The position numbers and the translations under genes were made by a program. DNA of 64,000 nucleotides from positions 5,626,501-5,690,500 of the forward strand of contig NZ_CP012184.1 in the NCBI RefSeq assembly GCF_001420995.1. Direction: 5' to 3'. Below the pieces are notes generated by a model. That model was not told the DNA's origin. It saw nothing but the letters and a program-made list of their open reading frames with translations, and searched no databases. This DNA comes from Pseudonocardia sp. EC080619-01. Its GTDB lineage: Bacteria > Actinomycetota > Actinomycetes > Mycobacteriales > Pseudonocardiaceae. This document shows, piece after piece, positions 47,424-56,225 of this stretch (position 1 is the stretch's first letter; every line of letters starts with the position of its first letter).

Positions 47424-48404
47424 TTACTGGTCGGGCACGCTGCGGCCGCGCAGCCAGGGCGCCGCGAGCGCGGCGAGCCGGTCGAGCTCCTTGTACCCGG
47501 CCACCTCGGGCGGCAGCGTCTCCAGCACCGACGCCAGCCGGTCCCGCCACGCCGGGACGAGCGCGACCCGTTCCAGCGGGAGCAGCCGGATCCCGATGAG
47601 GAACAGCAGCGACCCGGTGAGGGGCAGCCGGACGAGGTGCTGCACCTCGGTCCGCAGGTGCAGGTCCCGGCCGGGGTCGAGACCGTCGAGCGCGTCGCGC
47701 GCGGGCAGCCACTCCGGGGAGGCGTCGAGGGAGAGGTCGAGCCGGTCGCCGGGCTGCAGGCCCCAGTTCAGCCGCCGGTACGCCTCGCCGGGGGCCAGCC
47801 GCAGCAGGAACCGCTCGGCGCGCTCGAACACCCCGCCGGGGCCGTTGCCGGGGACCGGGCCGTGCAGCTCGCGGAAGCTCATGCCGGCGTCGAACCCGAT
47901 CGACCAGACCGACGCGGCCGCGACGGCGCCGGCGTCGAGCCAGAGCCGGTCGTCGCGGGCCCCGAGGACGACGACGTCCTCGGCGAGCAGGCGGGAGGCG
48001 AACCGCAGCGGGTGCTCCGGCAGCGTCGATTCGTCGCCGAACACGAACTCCTGGTCGACGCCGGTCCCGTCGTCGCGGAAGCGGTACCGGTCGCCGTCGC
48101 GGGTGAGGGAGCAGTCGTCCGGCCGTTCCGCGGCGAGCAGCCCGGTGAGGTGGAGCAGCGCGTCCCAGGAGGCGGCGCGGGCGTGCGGGGCGGCGACGAA
48201 CCGGGCCGGTTCGCGGTCGAGGACCGCGGTGCGCCCGGCCGCGACCGCCGCCCGGTCGTCACCGGGGTGCAGCACCGTCGCGCCCCAGGACCCGGCCTCG
48301 GTGCGGCGCTCCACACCGGCCGGTTCGACGTTGGCGCTGATCCGGTACGTGGGGTGCGGCAGCGGGAACGGGTAGGACGCGACGTCGGCCGGGTAGCTGC
48401 TCAC
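47424..48404 (-). CDS. Heme-dependent oxidative N-demethylase family protein (DUF3445)
   Basis: 326-aa DUF3445 protein, the catalytic family of dimethylamine monooxygenase. Members bind heme through a PAS-like fold and oxidise a secondary N-methylamine. Typical features: N-terminal YPFPLPHPTYRISANV, central SIGFDAGMSFRELHGPVPG, and a basic RRLNWGLQPGD stretch. GTG start overlaps the reductase stop (GTGA). Together with the reductase and the DmmA-like protein it forms a complete oxygenase operon. Substrate assignment to dimethylamine is by homology only. Confidence 0.83.
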   Translation of the reverse strand: MSSYPADVASYPFPLPHPTYRISANVEPAGVERRTEAGSWGATVLHPGDDRAAVAAGRTAVLDREPARFVAAPHARAASWDALLHLTGLLAAERPDDCSLTRDGDRYRFRDDGTGVDQEFVFGDESTLPEHPLRFASRLLAEDVVVLGARDDRLWLDAGAVAAASVWSIGFDAGMSFRELHGPVPGNGPGGVFERAERFLLRLAPGEAYRRLNWGLQPGDRLDLSLDASPEWLPARDALDGLDPGRDLHLRTEVQHLVRLPLTGSLLFLIGIRLLPLERVALVPAWRDRLASVLETLPPEVAGYKELDRLAALAAPWLRGRSVPDQ

Positions 48405-49327
48405 AGGTCCAGCTCCAGGGAGTCGCCGCCGGCGCGGGACACGCACGGTGTCATCCGGTGGTCGCGGTCCGCCGGATCGAGGACGGAGTCGCGGTGGTCC
48501 ACCGCGCCGGCGTGCACCGTGGTGGCGCACTCGCCGCACACCCCCTGCCGGCACATCCGCGGTACCGGGATCCCGGCGCGGTCGAGCGCGTCGAGCAGCG
48601 ACTCCCGGGCACCGACGTCGACGGTGCGGCCGCTGCGCCGTAGCACCGCCCGGAACGGGCGGCCCGGCTCCGGGGCGTGGACGAACGCCTCGGCATGGAT
48701 CCGCGCGTCCGGCCAGTGCGCGGCCCGGGCGGCGTCCGCGGCGGCGGCGATCAGCCCGGGCGGCCCGCAGACGTGGAGGTGGCTGCCGAACGGTGCCGAC
48801 CCGAGGAGCCTGCGGAGCGCGACGAGCGCCGCGGCGCGACCGGTCACCGCCTCCAGCCGGTCGCCGCAGACGGCGCGCAGCTCCTCGAGGTGCGGGGCGA
48901 CGCCCGGCCGGTGCACGAACAGCACGGTGAACCGGTGCCCCCAGAACGCGTGCCAGCGGGCGTGCGAGAGCACCGGCGTCACCCCGATGCCGCCGGCGAC
49001 GAGCAGGTGGTGCGTCGCGGTCTCGACCGGCCGGAACGTCGCGCGCGGCCGGCTCGCCCGGACCCGGTCCCCGACGGCGAGTGCGTGCATCCACCGGGAC
49101 CCGCCGTGTCCGTCCGGGCGCAGCGCCACCGCGAGATGCAGCCGCTCGGGCGCGACCGACGGGCCGGTGAGCGAGTACGGGTTCCACCGGTCCGGCGCCC
49201 ACCGCACCGCGACGTGGCTGCCCGGCGGGTACGACGGCAGCGGCCCGCCGCCGGCCGGCGCCAGCTCCAGGCTGCGCACTCCCGGGCACGGCGTCCCGAG
49301 CGCGGCGACGACGAGATCGAGCGTCAC
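48401..49327 (-). CDS. PDR/VanB-family oxidoreductase (FMN reductase plus [2Fe-2S] ferredoxin)
   Basis: 308-aa electron donor. An FMN-binding barrel (WNPYSLTGPS near residue 50) leads to an NAD-binding domain (LLVAGGIGVTPVLSHA; HVCGPPGLI) and a C-terminal plant-type ferredoxin with cysteines in MCRQGVCGECATTVHAG and a final Cys in MTPCVSRA. This is the phthalate dioxygenase reductase layout. It would pass electrons from NAD(P)H to the heme N-demethylase whose gene overlaps its stop. GTG start overlaps the DmmA-like stop. Confidence 0.9.
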   Translation of the reverse strand: MTLDLVVAALGTPCPGVRSLELAPAGGGPLPSYPPGSHVAVRWAPDRWNPYSLTGPSVAPERLHLAVALRPDGHGGSRWMHALAVGDRVRASRPRATFRPVETATHHLLVAGGIGVTPVLSHARWHAFWGHRFTVLFVHRPGVAPHLEELRAVCGDRLEAVTGRAAALVALRRLLGSAPFGSHLHVCGPPGLIAAAADAARAAHWPDARIHAEAFVHAPEPGRPFRAVLRRSGRTVDVGARESLLDALDRAGIPVPRMCRQGVCGECATTVHAGAVDHRDSVLDPADRDHRMTPCVSRAGGDSLELDL

Positions 49328-49890
49328 GCGCCGGGCCCCCCGACCCGGGTACCGGTGGGGACGCCGAGGAACGCGGCGTGCGTGCGGGAGTGGTGGTGGG
49401 CGACGACGAGCTCCGAGCGGCAGCCGGGGCAGCCGAGGGCGTCGCCGGGTGCGGTCTCCGAGACGAACCGGACGTGGCAGTGACCGCAGTGGACGGCCCG
49501 GCGCCGGACGCCCTCGACGGCGGCGTCCCCGGTACCGGTGACGTCGGTCGGCACGAGCAGCAGCTCCTCGTCCAGTGCGCCCCGGGCCAGGGCGGCGGAC
49601 CGGACCTCCTGCACCTCCAGCTCGGGGCCGGTGACGAGGATCCGCCAGCCGGTCGTCACGCCGGCCAGCTCGATGCCGAGCCGGTCCCCGGTGGCGGCCC
49701 CGGGCGCGATCTCCACGAGCCGGTCCTGCGGCCGGACCTCCGGCGCGGCGGCACCGCCCACGGTGACCACCAGGTGCGGCGCCGGGCCGCGGGCCCGGGC
49801 GGCGTAGCGGGGCTGGGACGTCTGCTCCGACGGGACGTGCGGTGAGCGCGGGGCGGCACCGGTGCGCGACGGCGGGACGGGAGCGGGCAT
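49324..49890 (-). CDS. DmmA-like dimethylamine monooxygenase subunit
   Basis: 188 aa. A variable Pro/Arg-rich N-terminus of about 35 residues is followed by an NAD-binding-like middle (GWRILVTGPELEVQEVRSAAL) and a C-terminal zinc-ribbon-like pair, HCGHCHVRF and GCPGCRSELVV, with a closing HHHSR. This architecture fits the DmmA-like subunit family encoded beside DUF3445 oxygenases. First gene of the three-gene operon; ATG at 49890. Confidence 0.78.
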   Translation of the reverse strand: MPAPVPPSRTGAAPRSPHVPSEQTSQPRYAARARGPAPHLVVTVGGAAAPEVRPQDRLVEIAPGAATGDRLGIELAGVTTGWRILVTGPELEVQEVRSAALARGALDEELLLVPTDVTGTGDAAVEGVRRRAVHCGHCHVRFVSETAPGDALGCPGCRSELVVAHHHSRTHAAFLGVPTGTRVGGPGA

Positions 49891-49936
49891 GACGGTCCTC
49901 GGTCGAGGTGGCGGCGGGACCGATCCTAGGCGCGGA

Positions 49937-52747
49937 TCACCGGTCGAGCAGCTGGGCCAGGTGCAGCGCCGGCCGGTCGCGCAGATCGGCGATCTGCGTG
50001 CGGCAGGAGAAGCCGTCGGCGAGTGCGACGGCGCCGGGGGCGGCGTCGAGTGCGGGGAGCAGGTTCTGTCCGGCGACGGCGACCGACACCTCGTAGTGGC
50101 CGCGTTCGACGCCGAAGTTGCCGGCGAGCCCGCAGCATCCGGCCAGGTTCCGGACCCGGGCACCCGTCGAGGCCAGCAGGTCGGCGTCGGGTTTCCAGCC
50201 CAGCACGGCGTGGTGGTGGCAGTGGGGCTGGACGACGAGTTCGAGGTCCGACAGGTCCGGCGGGGTCCAGCCGGGGGTCTCGGCGAGCAGCTCGGACAGG
50301 GTCCGCACCGCCGAGGCGACGGGTGCGGCGTCCGGGTCGTCGGGCAGCAGCTCGCGGACGTCGGAGCGCAGCACCGCGGTGCACGAGGGCTCGATGCCCA
50401 CGATGGGGATGCCGGCGCGGGCGTCGTCGGCGAGCGTGGCCACGGTCCGGCGCAGGATCTTCTTGGCCGGGTCGAGCTGCCCGGTGGTGATCCAGGTCAG
50501 GCCGCAGCACACGGTGGAGGACGGCAGCCGCGGCTCGTAGCCCGCCGATCGCAGGACGCGGACGGTGGCCTCGGCGACCTCGGGGGAGAAGGCGTCGGAG
50601 AACGAGTCGGCGAACAGCACCACCGGGGTCCGGTCGGATGCCGTGGGGCGGAAGAGCCTGCGGAAGGGGCGGCGGGCGAAGGCCGGGACCGAGCGGCGGC
50701 CGTCGACACCGGCGAGCCACAGCAGAACCGGGCCGAGGCCGGGCAGGCGTACCGCGGCGTTGGCCAGGCGCGGGGTCCGTCCGGCGATGCGGGCCCAGAA
50801 CGGCAGCTTGCCGAGGGTGTAGTGCGAGCGTGGGCGCAGCCGCCGGCGGTAGGTCTGGTGGAGCGCCTCGGACTTGTAGGTGGCCATGTCGATGCCGGTC
50901 GGGCAGTCCGAGGCGCATCCCTTGCAGGACAGGCACAGATCCAGGGAGTCGTGCACGGCCGGGTCGGACCACACGAGCTCTCCGCGCACGACCTCCTGCA
51001 GGACGCGTGCGCGTCCGCGGGTGGAGTCCTTCTCCTCGCGGGTGGCGAGGTAGGAGGGGCACATGACCCCGCCCGAGGCGGAGTTGTCGGCCCGGCACTT
51101 GCCGACCCCGGTGCAGCGGTGGACGGCCTGGGCGAGGTCGCCGTCGTCGTGGGGGTAGGCCATCGCCAGGTGTCGTCGGCCCAGCGGGAAGGTTCCGGCG
51201 ACGCGGACGTCGGCGTCGACCGGGTCGGGGTCGACCAGGACGCCGGGGTTGAGCAGGTTGCCGGGGTCGAAGGCGTGCTTGACGGCGCCGAACAGGGCGA
51301 TCGCGTCGGCGGAGTACATGTGGGGCAGCAGCTCGGACCGGGCGCGGCCGTCGCCGTGCTCCCCGGACAGCGAGCCACCGAACTCGCCGACCAGCTGCGC
51401 GGCGTCGGTGAGGAAGTGGCGCAGCACGGTGCTGCCGTCGGGCCGGTCGAGGGGCACGTCGAGCCGGACGTGCATGCAGCCGTCCCCGAAGTGCCCGAAC
51501 GGGGCCGAGGTCATGCCGTAGGAGTCGACCAGCTCGTCGAAGCGGGCCAGGTAGCGGCCGAGCTGCTCGGGCGGCACGGCGGCGTCCTCCCACCCGGGCC
51601 AGGCGGGCCGGTCGGACGGGGCGCGCCCGGCGAGGCCGGCGCCGTCCTCGCGGATGCGCCACAGCCGGGCCTGGACCGCGGGGTCCTCGACGACGGTGGA
51701 GTCGTCGCCGATCCCGTCGGCGGCGAGGCGGCGGGCCCGGTCGAGGACCTCGCCGGGCTCGTGGCCGGCGAGCTCGACGAACAGCCACGCCTTGCCCCGC
51801 GGCAGGGGCGGGACGGCGTCGGGGCCGCGGCGGGCGCGCAGGACGTCGAGCAGCCGTGAGTCGAGCCCCTCGCACGAGGTGGGGCCGTGGGCCACGACCG
51901 ACGGTGCGGCGTGACCGGCGGCGACGATGTCGGAGAAGCCGAGCACCACCACGACCCGCACCGGTGCGTCCTCCACCAGATTCACCGTCGCCCGGGTGAT
52001 CACCCCGAGGGTGCCCTCGGACCCGACGAGAGCACGGGTGAGGTCGAAGCGTTCGGGCAGCAGGTGCTGGGCGGCGTAGCCGGAGACCTGCCTGCCGAAC
52101 CGGTCGAACTCCAGGCGGGCGGTCTGCAGGTGCCGCGAGACCGCGGCCCGGACGCCGGAGACGACGGTCTCCGAGCCGCGGGCGTACGGGACGCCGTCCT
52201 CGTAGCCGGTGACCAGACGGTCACCGGCGGCGGTGAGCAGTTCCAGGCCGGCGACGTTGTCCGAGGTGCGCCCGTAGGCCAGCGAACGCGACCCGCACGC
52301 GTTGTTGCCGATCATTCCGCCGATCGTGCACCGGGGGTGGGTGGAGGGGTCCGGCCCGAACCGGACACCGGACGGGGCGGCGGCACGCTGCAGGACCGCG
52401 TGCACCGTGCCGGGCTCGACCACGGCGGTGCGCGAGTCGGGATCGACCGAGAGCACCCGCCCGAGGTGGCGGGAGAAGTCGATGACGATCCCGCGGCCCA
52501 CGGCGTTGCCCGCCACCGAGGTCCCCGCTCCGCGGGAGGTGACGGGCACCCCGGTCTCGCGCGCCACGGCGAGGACCGCGGCGACCTCGTCGACGTCGCG
52601 GGGGCGCACGACCGCCAGCGGCGGGATCCGGTACAGCGAGGCGTCGGAGGCGTACATCCCCCGGGTGGCTGCGTCGGCCCGCACCTCCAGGCCGGCACCC
52701 CGCAGCGCCGCCTCGACCCCGTCCGTCCCTGCGCCCGCGAGTAACAT
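49937..52747 (-). CDS. FAD-linked oxidase with C-terminal Fe-S domain (D-lactate/2-hydroxyglutarate dehydrogenase type)
   Basis: 936-aa GlcD-GlcF fusion. The N-terminus is a VAO-type FAD domain (VTSRGAGTSVAGNAVG; CTIGGMIGNNACGSRSLAYG; LVGSEGTLGVITRAT) with a C-terminal cap (GHFGDGCMHVRLD; SLSGEHGDGRARSELL). The rest carries two 4Fe-4S clusters (CTGVGKC...CPSYLATREEKDSTRGRA; CLSCKGCASDCPTG) and two CCG domains. It oxidises a D-2-hydroxyacid, feeding electrons to the respiratory chain. Divergent from an FCD-GntR gene. ATGs at 52747 and 52768 both lie inside operator palindromes; 52747 gives the shorter non-conserved leader. Confidence 0.9.
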   Translation of the reverse strand: MLLAGAGTDGVEAALRGAGLEVRADAATRGMYASDASLYRIPPLAVVRPRDVDEVAAVLAVARETGVPVTSRGAGTSVAGNAVGRGIVIDFSRHLGRVLSVDPDSRTAVVEPGTVHAVLQRAAAPSGVRFGPDPSTHPRCTIGGMIGNNACGSRSLAYGRTSDNVAGLELLTAAGDRLVTGYEDGVPYARGSETVVSGVRAAVSRHLQTARLEFDRFGRQVSGYAAQHLLPERFDLTRALVGSEGTLGVITRATVNLVEDAPVRVVVVLGFSDIVAAGHAAPSVVAHGPTSCEGLDSRLLDVLRARRGPDAVPPLPRGKAWLFVELAGHEPGEVLDRARRLAADGIGDDSTVVEDPAVQARLWRIREDGAGLAGRAPSDRPAWPGWEDAAVPPEQLGRYLARFDELVDSYGMTSAPFGHFGDGCMHVRLDVPLDRPDGSTVLRHFLTDAAQLVGEFGGSLSGEHGDGRARSELLPHMYSADAIALFGAVKHAFDPGNLLNPGVLVDPDPVDADVRVAGTFPLGRRHLAMAYPHDDGDLAQAVHRCTGVGKCRADNSASGGVMCPSYLATREEKDSTRGRARVLQEVVRGELVWSDPAVHDSLDLCLSCKGCASDCPTGIDMATYKSEALHQTYRRRLRPRSHYTLGKLPFWARIAGRTPRLANAAVRLPGLGPVLLWLAGVDGRRSVPAFARRPFRRLFRPTASDRTPVVLFADSFSDAFSPEVAEATVRVLRSAGYEPRLPSSTVCCGLTWITTGQLDPAKKILRRTVATLADDARAGIPIVGIEPSCTAVLRSDVRELLPDDPDAAPVASAVRTLSELLAETPGWTPPDLSDLELVVQPHCHHHAVLGWKPDADLLASTGARVRNLAGCCGLAGNFGVERGHYEVSVAVAGQNLLPALDAAPGAVALADGFSCRTQIADLRDRPALHLAQLLDR

Positions 52748-52772
52748 GTTACTTCCCACGGCTAACATGTTA
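52740..52772. promoter_or_regulatory. Double TAACATGTTA operator between divergent genes
   Basis: Two copies of the palindrome TAACATGTTA, at 52742-52751 (within the perfect 14-bp AGTAACATGTTACT, 52740-52753) and 52763-52772, spaced 21 bp centre to centre. They cover the start codons of the oxidase and end 3 bp before the GntR start. Confidence 0.8.
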
Positions 52773-52775
52773 CTC

Positions 52776-53486
52776 ATGCCGAGGCTCGTGCTGTCCACCG
52801 ATGCGCCCTCGCTGGCCGCCGGGGTGGCTCAGGCCGTCCGGGACGCGGTGGCCGCGGGCGAGCTCGTCGCCGGCGAGACGTACTCGGTCTACCAGCTCGC
52901 CGACGAGCTCGGTGTCTCCCGCAGCCCGGTTCGGGAGGCGTTGCTGCAGCTCGCCGAGGCCGGGCTGGTGCGGATCGCGCGCAACCGGGGTTTCCAGATC
53001 GTCGTGCCGACCGCGCACGACATCGAGGAGATCATCGAGATCCGGCTCGCCCTCGAGCCCGCGGCGGCCGGGCGCGCCGCGCGGGAGGGCTCGGACGCCG
53101 ACCACGACACCGTGCGCGCGGCGCTGGCGGACATGACGGATGCCGCGGCCCGGGACGACGAACAGGCGTTCTGGGCGGCCGACCGGACCCTGCACGACCG
53201 CCTGCTGCGCGCTGCGGGCAACGCGCGTGCGGCCGCGATCGTCGAGCGGCTGCGGGCCACCACCGCCCTGCTCGGTCCGCCGACGACCGCCGGTGGGCGC
53301 ACCCTGGCCGAGATCGTCGCCGAACACGAGCCGGTCGTCGCCGCGGTGGTGCTCCGCGACGACACGTCGGCCGAGGTGGCCATGCGGGACCACCTGGAAC
53401 GGACCGGTCGTCTCCTGGTCGAGCGCCTCGGTGCGCACTCCGTCCGCGACGTCGCCGCCGGCGGGCACGTCGAGCGGTCGGGCTGA
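52776..53486 (+). CDS. GntR-family regulator with FCD domain
   Basis: 236 aa. Winged HTH at about residues 10-75 (ETYSVYQLADELGVSRSPVREALLQLAEAGLV), then an FCD helical bundle with the metal/effector residues ALEPAAAGRAA, DRTLHDRLLRAAGNAR and HEPVVAAV. Regulators of this type control lactate, glycolate or other hydroxyacid oxidases. It diverges from such an oxidase across a double TAACATGTTA operator. The ATG lies 3 bp from the second operator, leaving no room for a normal leader, so the transcript is probably leaderless. Confidence 0.9.
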   Translation: MPRLVLSTDAPSLAAGVAQAVRDAVAAGELVAGETYSVYQLADELGVSRSPVREALLQLAEAGLVRIARNRGFQIVVPTAHDIEEIIEIRLALEPAAAGRAAREGSDADHDTVRAALADMTDAAARDDEQAFWAADRTLHDRLLRAAGNARAAAIVERLRATTALLGPPTTAGGRTLAEIVAEHEPVVAAVVLRDDTSAEVAMRDHLERTGRLLVERLGAHSVRDVAAGGHVERSG

Positions 53487-53671
53487 CCGGACCCGTCCTG
53501 GCCGATCACGGCCGGGCGGTCGTGCACCCGCGCCCGACGTGGCCTCGCCGTCGCGGCAGGCCGCGGGCGTGCGGATCCCGGGTGGGTCGCGGGCATCACC
53601 CGGGCGGGTGGTGACCGTCGACACATCTGATGACGTCCGCCGTCTCCGGCTAACGGCTCCGTCCGTACCGC

Positions 53672-53685
53672 GATGTCGTGACATC
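53672..53685. promoter_or_regulatory. Perfect dyad GATGTC-GT-GACATC
   Basis: 14-bp inverted repeat 36 bp upstream of the membrane protein gene at 53722. Operator-like; binding protein unknown. Confidence 0.4.
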
Positions 53686-53721
53686 ACCGCCGTCGTGGGA
53701 GTCGTGGGGAGGGGCGCCGCC

Positions 53722-54420
53722 GTGGACCGGGTTCCTCCGTACGTCGCGCGGGACGCACCCGCCGCACCGCCCGCGCCGGTGGTCCCGGCACCCCGCCGTC
53801 CGTCCGGCGGACCGCCGCGGACGACCGCGCGGCCGTGGTGGGACGTCCCGCCCGGCCCGCCGGTGGAACCGGCCGGCCCGCCGGACGCCGACGGCCGTCT
53901 TCCCGGCTTCCCCGCCGCGCTGCTGCCCCGCCCGCCGCGGCCGCCCCGCGTGGTCGGCGGCGGCCTGCTCGTCGGCATCGCGACGCTGATCGGGGTGTTC
54001 ACGCTGGTCGTCGGCGCGGCCACCGCCGCGGGGCCGGTCCCCGGCACCGCGGTGGCGGCCGCCGAGATCTCCGAGTGGCGCGACGGCGGCGGCCGGACCC
54101 GGGTGGACGCGATCACCCGCGACCTCGCGGCCGTCGTCCGCGCCGGTGAGCGCCGTGACGTGGCCGCGATGGGCGACGCCTGCCGGGACCTGCGTGACGA
54201 CGTCGCGGCCGCGCGGGCCTACCGGCCCATCCCGGACGAGCGGGCCCAGGCGTCCTGGACGGCCGGTCTCGACGCCGGCGCCGACGGTGCGCGGCACTGC
54301 GTCGCCGGGACCGCGCTCGCCGATCCCGGCCTGCTCCGGCAGGCCGCCGACGATCTCGACGCGATGAGTGCCCACGTCGACGCGGTGGCGGCCCGGATCG
54401 CCGAGCCCACCGGGGGGTGA
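53722..54420 (+). CDS. Single-pass membrane protein of unknown function
   Basis: 232 aa. A Pro/Ala/Arg-rich cytoplasmic N-terminus of about 75 residues is followed by one TM helix near residues 80-100 (VVGGGLLVGIATLIGVFTLVV) and an extracytoplasmic helical domain of about 125 residues with two cysteines (GDACRDL and GARHCVAG) that may form a disulfide. I do not recognise the outer domain. GTG at 53722 follows GGGGAGGGG by 7 nt; GTGs at 53695 and 53704 are in frame but lack such a site. Confidence 0.7.
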   Translation: MDRVPPYVARDAPAAPPAPVVPAPRRPSGGPPRTTARPWWDVPPGPPVEPAGPPDADGRLPGFPAALLPRPPRPPRVVGGGLLVGIATLIGVFTLVVGAATAAGPVPGTAVAAAEISEWRDGGGRTRVDAITRDLAAVVRAGERRDVAAMGDACRDLRDDVAAARAYRPIPDERAQASWTAGLDAGADGARHCVAGTALADPGLLRQAADDLDAMSAHVDAVAARIAEPTGG

Positions 54421-54427
54421 GCGGGGG

Positions 54428-54562
54428 TCACCGCAGTGACGGAGTCCTCGTGTCGTAGCCACGCCTCGTGCCGATCCGGCGCGGACGGCCGCGCAGCACC
54501 TCGCGGAAGGTCGCGGCCGAACCGGTGACGACGAGTGCGGCGAGCAGGATCTGGGTCAGCAT
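54428..54562 (-). CDS. Small 44-residue membrane peptide
   Basis: Short ORF with a strong ribosome binding site (GGAGGAAG, 4 nt before ATG). The product begins with a hydrophobic helix (MLTQILLAALVVTGSAAT) and continues into a basic tail (FREVLRGRPRRIGTRRG). It looks like a one-TM small protein; it matches no family I know. Its stop lies 7 bp from the convergent stop of the membrane protein gene at 53722. Confidence 0.5.
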   Translation of the reverse strand: MLTQILLAALVVTGSAATFREVLRGRPRRIGTRRGYDTRTPSLR

Positions 54563-54808
54563 CGTTCTTCCTCCGGTCGGTGACGGGTGGCTCCGGCGGT
54601 GCCCGGGCGTTGCGCCCGGAAAGGAGCCACGACCGAGGATCCGCCGGTCCCGGTGACCCGGACAGGGGCAGGAAGGACAGCGCCCGGCAACTTCCTGCCA
54701 ATCCCGTCCACGGCACGCGTGGGCGACCCGACCCCGGCGCCTGCGGGCGCGGAGGTCCCGGCGGGGCTAGTGTGCGCGGCTGTCGGGTCCGGACGAACGG
54801 GGAGGATC

Positions 54809-56194
54809 ATGAAGTCGCGGTCGCAGCCGGCGGTCCAGGAGGACGGCCGGGCCGCCCCACAGCGGGATCCGGCGGGCGGGTCGGTGCTGAGCCCCGTTCC
54901 CGTCGCGACGGTCGCGAGCCGTGGCACGGTGATCGGCAACGGGCTCACCTGGCTCGCCGCCTGGAGCCTGCGGGTCGCGCTCATCGCCGTCGGGCTCGTG
55001 ATCGCCGGCTGGGTGATCGGCACGTTCTGGGTGGTCGTCTGGCCGGTCGTGCTGGCGATCCTGCTCACGACGGTGCTGCGCCCACCGGCCGGCTGGCTCA
55101 TCCGGCACCGCGTGCCACCGGCGCTCGCGTCGATCGTGGTGCTGCTCGTCGGGATCGGCGCGGTCAGCGGGCTGTTCGTCGCCATCGCCCCGTCGGTGGC
55201 GGGGCAGACCCAGCAGATCACCACCGGGGTGATCCAGGCCGTCGGGCAGATCCAGCAGTGGGTCAGCGGCCCGCCGCTGAACCTGGGCGACGGCCAGATC
55301 GGTGACATCATCAACCAGGTCACCGCGCAGCTGCAGCAGAGCATCACCGCGATCGCGGGTGGCGTGCTGACCGGCGTCTCGACCGTCGCGTCCGGCCTGC
55401 TCGCACTCGTGCTCGCGCTGGTGCTGACGTTCTTCTTCGTGAAGGACGGGCCGCGGTTCCTGCCGTGGATCAGCGCCATCAGCGGGCGCACCGCGGGCCG
55501 GCACCTCACCGAGGTGCTGTCCCGGATGTGGTCGGTGCTCGGCGGCTTCATCCGGGTGCAGGCCCTGGTGAGCCTGATCGACGCCGTGTTCATCGGCATC
55601 GGCCTGGTCCTGCTCAGCGTGCCGCTGGCGCTGCCGCTGGCGATCCTGACCTTCCTCGGCGGCTTCATCCCGATCGTCGGTGCGTTCGTCGCAGGGGCGC
55701 TCGCCGTGCTCATCGCGCTGGTCACCCAGGGCTTCACGACCGCGGTGCTGGTGCTCGTCCTGATCCTGGTGGTCCAGCAGGTGGAGGGGAACGTCCTGCA
55801 GCCGTTCCTGCAGGGGCAGAGCCTGAAGCTGCACGGTGCCGTCGTGCTGCTCGCCGTCACCGCGGGCAGTTCGCTCGCGGGGATCGCCGGTGCGTTCCTC
55901 GCGGTCCCGGTCGCGGCCGTCGTCGCGGTGCTGCTGCGCTACCTGGGCGAGCAGATCGACATCCGGGACCAGCGGTTCTCGGAGGAGCACCCGGACGAGA
56001 TCGAGGACGGCGCCGGGGACACGACCGCCGAGGTGCCGGCACCGGCGGAGTCCGGGGCGGACGACACCACCGGACGGAACGGCGCGACCACCGTGGCGGC
56101 CACCACGGCCGGGACCGCCGACCCCGGCGACGCCGCCGGGACCGGCGGGACGGCGCCGGCCCCGCCCGACTCCGCCCGGCAGGACGGCCGCTGA
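54809..56194 (+). CDS. AI-2E family transporter
   Basis: 461-aa membrane protein of the AI-2E/PerM (TqsA/YdiK) family with about eight TM segments. Family features: paired N-terminal helices (ALIAVGLVIAGWVIGTFWVVV), a central amphipathic region rich in Gln (TQQITTGVIQAVGQIQQWV), FFFVKDGPRFLPW near residue 215, GGFIPIVGAFVAGALAVLIAL and VEGNVLQPFLQGQSLKLHG. The last 80 residues are an acidic, Ala/Gly/Thr-rich disordered tail. ATG at 54809 has GGGGAGG 6 nt upstream. Substrate unknown; some members are Na+/H+ antiporters. Confidence 0.9.
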   Translation: MKSRSQPAVQEDGRAAPQRDPAGGSVLSPVPVATVASRGTVIGNGLTWLAAWSLRVALIAVGLVIAGWVIGTFWVVVWPVVLAILLTTVLRPPAGWLIRHRVPPALASIVVLLVGIGAVSGLFVAIAPSVAGQTQQITTGVIQAVGQIQQWVSGPPLNLGDGQIGDIINQVTAQLQQSITAIAGGVLTGVSTVASGLLALVLALVLTFFFVKDGPRFLPWISAISGRTAGRHLTEVLSRMWSVLGGFIRVQALVSLIDAVFIGIGLVLLSVPLALPLAILTFLGGFIPIVGAFVAGALAVLIALVTQGFTTAVLVLVLILVVQQVEGNVLQPFLQGQSLKLHGAVVLLAVTAGSSLAGIAGAFLAVPVAAVVAVLLRYLGEQIDIRDQRFSEEHPDEIEDGAGDTTAEVPAPAESGADDTTGRNGATTVAATTAGTADPGDAAGTGGTAPAPPDSARQDGR

Positions 56195-56225
56195 GCGCCC
56201 GTCGGCGGACGCGGCGGCACCGGGT

